Position numbers and translations under genes: made by a program. From Alphaproteobacteria bacterium (GTDB lineage: Bacteria; Pseudomonadota; Alphaproteobacteria; Sphingomonadales; Emcibacteraceae): a DNA stretch of 64,000 bases. This document shows positions 62,029-64,000 of this stretch, one piece after another. Location: positions 211,860-275,859 of the forward strand of contig NVTE01000002.1 of the NCBI GenBank assembly GCA_002401455.1, read 5' to 3'. How positions within the stretch are numbered: position 1 is the first letter of the stretch; each line of letters starts with the position of its first letter. The notes beneath the pieces were generated by a model. The model was not told the DNA's origin. It did not search any database and worked only from the letters and a program-made list of their open reading frames with translations.

Positions 62029-62763
62029 TTATCCGATTGCGGCCAACCACGGCATGGCTTCAATCAGATAAAAGCCCAGGCTCTGTAACGACCCTGTGAA
62101 AATGGCCAACCCTGTCATAATCAGCAAAGCCCCGATGGTCAACTCCAAAGCCTTCATATGCTTCTTCACACGTCCAGATGCTCTTAGAAACCCATTAATG
62201 GCTACTGAGGCAATGATGAATGGCACGCCGAGGCCCAATGAATAAAGGGCCAGCAAGCCGACGCCCTGCGAGAAATGTTCCTGCGTGGCCGCCAAAGTAA
62301 GAATTGTCGCAAGAATCGGTCCGATGCAAGGCGTCCAGCCAAAAGCAAAGGCCAAACCAATAACATAAGCCCCCAATAGGCCCTTTTGCTCCCCACTGGT
62401 TTGAAAGCGGGCCTCCTTATAGAGAAAGGATAGCTTAATAAGGCCAGTGAAATGAAGCCCAAGGATTATTATCATAACCCCGGAGATCTTGGCAAAGGCC
62501 TCTTTATACTCCAGCAAAATTCCCTGAACAGCAGACGCCCCGGCGCCTAAAGCGATAAACACAGTGGAAAATCCCAGAACAAAAGCGACCGCCGGCCACA
62601 ACATGGCCCATTTTGCTATTTTGTCCCCATCCCGAACATCCTGATAACTGTTGCCAGTTATAAAACAGATATAAGCCGGCACCAGCGGCAAAACGCAGGG
62701 CGACAAGAAACTGAACATGCCGCTCACGACGGCAACTAAATATGAGACTTCGATACTATCCAT
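62029..62763 (-). CDS. CcdA-like cytochrome c biogenesis / thiol transport protein
   Basis: A 244-residue inner-membrane protein of the CcdA/DsbD-beta family with six helices. The two conserved cysteines sit in FLSPCVLPLVPAY (helix 1) and GWTPCIGPILA (helix 4), the pair that passes electrons across the membrane. It supplies reductant for cytochrome c maturation or periplasmic thiol repair. Here it lies near a TIGR02186 protein and a TauE/SafE transporter. Confidence 0.88.
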   Translation of the reverse strand: MDSIEVSYLVAVVSGMFSFLSPCVLPLVPAYICFITGNSYQDVRDGDKIAKWAMLWPAVAFVLGFSTVFIALGAGASAVQGILLEYKEAFAKISGVMIIILGLHFTGLIKLSFLYKEARFQTSGEQKGLLGAYVIGLAFAFGWTPCIGPILATILTLAATQEHFSQGVGLLALYSLGLGVPFIIASVAINGFLRASGRVKKHMKALELTIGALLIMTGLAIFTGSLQSLGFYLIEAMPWLAAIG

Positions 62764-62820
62764 GATTTTCTTTTTAACGGCATTCCCAAAAACCGCAAGG
62801 AGTTTTAGATCACAAGCGCG

Positions 62821-63633
62821 TTATCCGCTCATTTTTCGGGACAGAAAGCCGCCTAACCATCCGGCAAACAAGGCGACAATGATCGCCATAATACCATAAT
62901 AGGCTGGATATTCATGGGCAAATTTGTAAATAATTCTTTCCAGGCCTGCCTTGCCCACCTCAAGAGGTGATTTCACGCTGAGCAGCACTTCACCATCCCG
63001 AATCAGATGCACATCCACCTGATAATCCCCCACCGGCATATTAGCCGGGAATTCCAGAATCGCCCGAAACAAAATGCCCTCCAGTATGCTGATGGTACCT
63101 TCCTGCTGAGTATAGAGCTTCTTCGCTTTCATATTACGGATAAAGCCAGCCCGGAAGTCTTTTCTCTCCTCAGGAGTCGCTCCCTCCAGGAATTCAACCT
63201 TAAGTTGCTTCATTCCAGCAGCAATATCCCGTAACTGCTCTGGAGGGAGGATTAAGTCAAGTGGTCTAGTTGATGTAATAGCATAATACCCCTGAACATT
63301 CTTAATCGTCCGAAATTCTTTATTAGCCCAGATTGGCCCCATTTGCTCCTTTCGCCGGATGATCATGTCATGGCGTTCACTTTGAACCACGACAATAATA
63401 TCATAATCAGCGCCCTCCACAACAACACCATGGCCACCATCGCCTTGGGGAATATTACGTTCTATGGCGCCAAAAATCAGAAGTTCCGTGCCGGAAAATT
63501 CAGACGTGATTTTAATGGAATGACTGGACAGGTCCGTAACCATACGTTCCGCCCGGGCCGCTGGCCCCATAAAAAGGCCCGCAAGACAGGCCAGTCCCAT
63601 ATACAGGCCCATATGACAGATCATCCGTCTCAA
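62821..63633 (-). CDS. TIGR02186 family membrane-anchored protein
   Basis: A 270-residue protein with an N-terminal signal (MICHMGLYMGLACLAGLFMG, cleavage near ARAERM), an extracytoplasmic beta-rich domain (about 30-235; SSHSIKITSEFSGTELLIFGAIE) and a single C-terminal membrane helix (about 243-262). This layout matches the TIGR02186 family, which is often coupled to a TauE/SafE transporter. Its ATG overlaps the stop of such a gene here (ATGA). Function not established; a role with the transporter in sulfur-compound handling is inferred. Confidence 0.8.
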   Translation of the reverse strand: MRRMICHMGLYMGLACLAGLFMGPAARAERMVTDLSSHSIKITSEFSGTELLIFGAIERNIPQGDGGHGVVVEGADYDIIVVVQSERHDMIIRRKEQMGPIWANKEFRTIKNVQGYYAITSTRPLDLILPPEQLRDIAAGMKQLKVEFLEGATPEERKDFRAGFIRNMKAKKLYTQQEGTISILEGILFRAILEFPANMPVGDYQVDVHLIRDGEVLLSVKSPLEVGKAGLERIIYKFAHEYPAYYGIMAIIVALFAGWLGGFLSRKMSG

Positions 63634-64000
63634 TGAGCTACCCCCACTGATGTCACCGAATAAAGCTCATCAGGCTCCACAACAAGATCAACGGCCATCT
63701 TGGCACAGACCACCAGCACCAGAATGGCCAGTAGAATACGGAGTTGCTCTCCCTTCAGCTTCAAACCAACCCGCGCGCCGAACTGGGCCCCGATCACCGC
63801 CCCGATGAGCAGGATAAGGGCCAACACAACATCAACCGTCTGGGTATTGACCGAATGCAGGAAAGTGACACTGGCCGTAACAAAGGTAATCTGAAACAGC
63901 GAAGTCCCGATCACCACCTTGATCGGCATATTCAACAGGTAGATCATGGCCGGAACCATAATAAAGCCGCCACCAACGCCCATGATCGCGGCCAAAACCC
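63630..64000 (-). CDS. TauE/SafE (TSUP) transporter, truncated by window end
   Basis: The C-terminal 121 or more residues of a sulfite-exporter-type TSUP permease. The GVGGGFIMVPAMIYLLNMP block, with the conserved glycine-rich turn, begins the second half, followed by helices ending in LAILVLVVCAKMAVDLVV. The gene runs off the right edge, so start, length and partner are unknown. It is translationally coupled to the TIGR02186 gene. Confidence 0.85.
   Translation of the reverse strand, partial: VLAAIMGVGGGFIMVPAMIYLLNMPIKVVIGTSLFQITFVTASVTFLHSVNTQTVDVVLALILLIGAVIGAQFGARVGLKLKGEQLRILLAILVLVVCAKMAVDLVVEPDELYSVTSVGVAH

Overview
The window is chromosomal DNA of an alphaproteobacterium of medium GC content. 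This is inferred from gene families and gene order: the rpmH-rnpA-yidD-yidC-engB-argB block and the dapD-dapE pair, a double cold-shock-domain protein, NtrC/NtrY-like regulators, DUF2336 and TIGR02186 proteins, and PutA regulated by an Lrp-type protein. NhaB (Na+/H+ antiport) and an aerobic oxidase suggest a marine or brackish aerobe. No phage, integrase, insertion sequence or CRISPR array is visible. Gene density is high and most genes look like ordinary metabolism.

Layout. 1-4.3 kb: 3' end of a mannose-1-phosphate guanylyltransferase gene, a NifU/SufU-like scaffold, nhaB, a double-CSD cold-shock protein, a secreted DUF192 protein and tRNA-Pro. 4.6-10 kb: CoA-transferase subunits scoA-scoB and a beta-amino-acid-type class III transaminase, convergent with a KamA-family radical SAM aminomutase and its divergent LysR regulator. 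10-21.3 kb: an NnrS protein whose 5' end appears out of frame, then a sensor kinase / sigma-54 activator pair divergent from an adaptor-ATPase-permease-permease operon preceded by a textbook -24/-12 promoter. 21.4-25.7 kb: an aa3-type cytochrome oxidase operon with two subunit III paralogues. 25.8-30 kb: stress-like membrane protein, DUF, dapE, dapD, HAD nucleotidase. 30-33.2 kb: a GGDEF-DUF2336 pair on the opposite strand. 33.2-37.6 kb: argB, engB, yidC, yidD, rnpA, rpmH. 37.9-41.8 kb: orphan histidine kinase, LysR, double DUF1330 exported protein, GST. 41.9-48.2 kb: putA, sdaA, a 48-residue ORF and a structured intergenic region, Lrp regulator and ferredoxin. 48.2-57.1 kb: a His/Arg/Asp-rich exported repeat protein, the distal valine operon (mmsA, acyl-CoA dehydrogenase, HIBYL-CoA hydrolase, mmsB) with a LysR regulator, flavin reductase, aminopeptidase P. 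57.1-61.4 kb: divergent biotin genes bioBA and bioFD. 61.5-64 kb: small orphan protein, possible small RNA, CcdA-like protein, TIGR02186 protein and the start-truncated TauE/SafE transporter.

How it fits together. Much of the window is amino-acid catabolism: proline (putA), serine (sdaA), valine (mms operon) and a possible alpha- to beta-amino-acid route. In that route KamA would make a beta-amino acid, the transaminase a 3-oxo acid, and ScoAB would activate it as the CoA thioester. That pathway is an inference from neighbouring families, not a known operon.

The best candidates for something new are this KamA/transaminase/CoA-transferase neighbourhood, the structured element and short ORF upstream of sdaA, the sigma-54-driven tandem-permease export operon, the NnrS reading-frame anomaly, the His/Arg/Asp repeat protein, and a possible small RNA at about 61.9-62.0 kb.
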